A stretch of DNA of 6,464 nucleotides from Desulfobacterales bacterium (lineage in GTDB: Bacteria > Desulfobacterota > Desulfobacteria > Desulfobacterales > Desulfosalsimonadaceae). Positions 5,694 through 6,464 of the stretch are shown one piece after another; position 1 is the first letter of the stretch; each line of letters begins with the position of its first letter. The translations under genes were made by a program, and so were the position numbers. The notes beneath the pieces are model-generated. The model ran no database searches, was not told the DNA's origin, and saw only the letters and a program-made list of their open reading frames with translations. Location: positions 1-6,464 of the forward strand of contig JAGXLE010000090.1 in the NCBI GenBank assembly GCA_018334855.1, in the 5' to 3' direction.

Positions 5694-6464
5694 ATGAATT
5701 TCATGCACACGTGCGTATCCTGTGAAGGAAATTTCATATACGGTATCCACAGTCCGGCTTTCCGGGTAAAAAACCTGCGGGCAAATGACCGGATCTATAA
5801 TCTCGGGGAGTTTGAAGACGGCTCTGCCTGCGGCAACCGGATCAATTTTCCGGCCGGAGACATAGACGTGCCAACTGCGGGCCCTGTCTTTGAGGTGCCA
5901 AACGCTTTTGCCTTCCGCGGTGTTACTTACATAAACAAGAAATGGGCCGATGAAAACGCGCAGGATCCCGTCGGCCTCATCCGGCTGCCCGGCAGCCCGG
6001 ATGTTTCCTTTTCTTCGGTGCTTTCTGCCTGGAAAGACGGGAAATCTGCGTCAAACGAGGAAAAAATGAACATGTTGCTGGCCCTGCCGGGACCTTTGCG
6101 GCTTGCCCTGGCAGAAACCGGAACAGACCCGGACGACCTGGTGTGCCTTGCGCAAATGGCCTGTGATTTTGTTTATGACAGGGGGTCAGGCAGGCCTGCA
6201 GGGCTGGTGTATGCAAAAGAAAAGGACGGGCAGAGCAGGGCAAAGATCCACGATCATACCCTTTTTGAGGTGCTTGCCAATAATCCGTATCTGCCCGAAG
6301 TCTACAGGGAGGTCATGGTGCTGCGTCCCGGCGTGCAAGGGGCAAACGAGATCGTTGGAGAATATGTGAGCCAGGACGGATCCAGCCATGTATATGAATA
6401 CCTGAGAAGCAACAGCTATATACCATGGGGCCATTACGCGGCAAACATGGCAGAAGACAGCATC
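5694..6464 (+). CDS. Protein of unknown function, 5' part (257 codons, open at window end)
   Basis: The frame stays open from the ATG at 5694 to the window edge. GGAGGG (5685-5690) lies just upstream; an alternative ATG three codons later (5703) would have a 12-nt spacing to it. No signal peptide or membrane helix is seen. The N-terminus has MNFMHTCVSCEGNF with C7-x2-C10, which could be half of a metal site, but no matching second pair is clear in the visible part (further Cys at 46). Two conspicuous stretches are HDHTLFEVLANNPYLPEVYREVM (about 192-214, a likely helix) and YLRSNSYIPWGHYAANMA (about 236-253). These read like conserved blocks of a real family, but I do not recognise it. It is transcribed divergently from the 136-residue gene and M48 protease. 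Coding is secure from the length of the open frame and the ribosome-binding site; function is unknown. Confidence 0.82.
   Translation, partial: MNFMHTCVSCEGNFIYGIHSPAFRVKNLRANDRIYNLGEFEDGSACGNRINFPAGDIDVPTAGPVFEVPNAFAFRGVTYINKKWADENAQDPVGLIRLPGSPDVSFSSVLSAWKDGKSASNEEKMNMLLALPGPLRLALAETGTDPDDLVCLAQMACDFVYDRGSGRPAGLVYAKEKDGQSRAKIHDHTLFEVLANNPYLPEVYREVMVLRPGVQGANEIVGEYVSQDGSSHVYEYLRSNSYIPWGHYAANMAEDSI

Overview
The window looks like chromosomal DNA of a Gram-negative anaerobe, most plausibly a sulfate-reducing Desulfobacterota (Desulfobacterales-like) species. This is an inference from protein style: a CadC/CadA metal pair of the type common in anaerobes, a tandem Lcl_C/DUF1566 protein, an M48 lipoprotein, a membrane-anchored rhodanese-like protein and a remnant of an anaerobic sulfatase-maturase gene. 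No ribosomal or taxonomic marker is present, so the assignment is tentative.

Layout. Positions 1-245 (minus) hold the 5' part of a membrane-anchored, probably rhodanese-like protein with its own sigma70-type promoter. Positions 344-1243 (minus) encode a 299-residue protein with two DUF1566 domains. Positions 1254-1450 are a 197-bp element with perfect 13-bp terminal inverted repeats, nested internal palindromes and a 5-bp direct repeat (TTTGA) at both flanks: a MITE-like insertion. Positions 1441-3543 (minus) encode a Zn/Cd/Pb P1B-type ATPase (cadA), preceded by its ArsR/SmtB repressor (cadC, 3574-3936) and an operator-promoter at 3953-4001. Positions 4064-4168 (minus) carry a 34-codon remnant of a radical-SAM sulfatase maturase. 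Positions 4247-5050 (minus) encode an M48 zinc metalloprotease lipoprotein, preceded by a 136-residue acidic protein of unknown function (5088-5498). A 195-bp divergent intergenic region then leads to a plus-strand gene of unknown function (5694 to the window edge).

How it works together. CadC should repress cadCA until Cd, Pb or Zn binds; CadA then exports the metal. The DUF1566 gene lies downstream on the same strand. If the MITE is removed together with one TTTGA copy, cadA would end ...KYSKRHG and its stop would overlap the DUF1566 start (ATGGATAA). The two genes therefore look to have been an overlapping pair before the insertion gave cadA a new stop codon and separated them by about 200 bp. 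This insertion is the most interesting item in the window. The 136-residue protein and the M48 protease look like a second small operon. No stretch longer than 300 bases lacks a gene; the largest gaps are 1244-1440 (the element) and 5499-5693 (divergent promoters). No tRNA, rRNA or CRISPR was seen.
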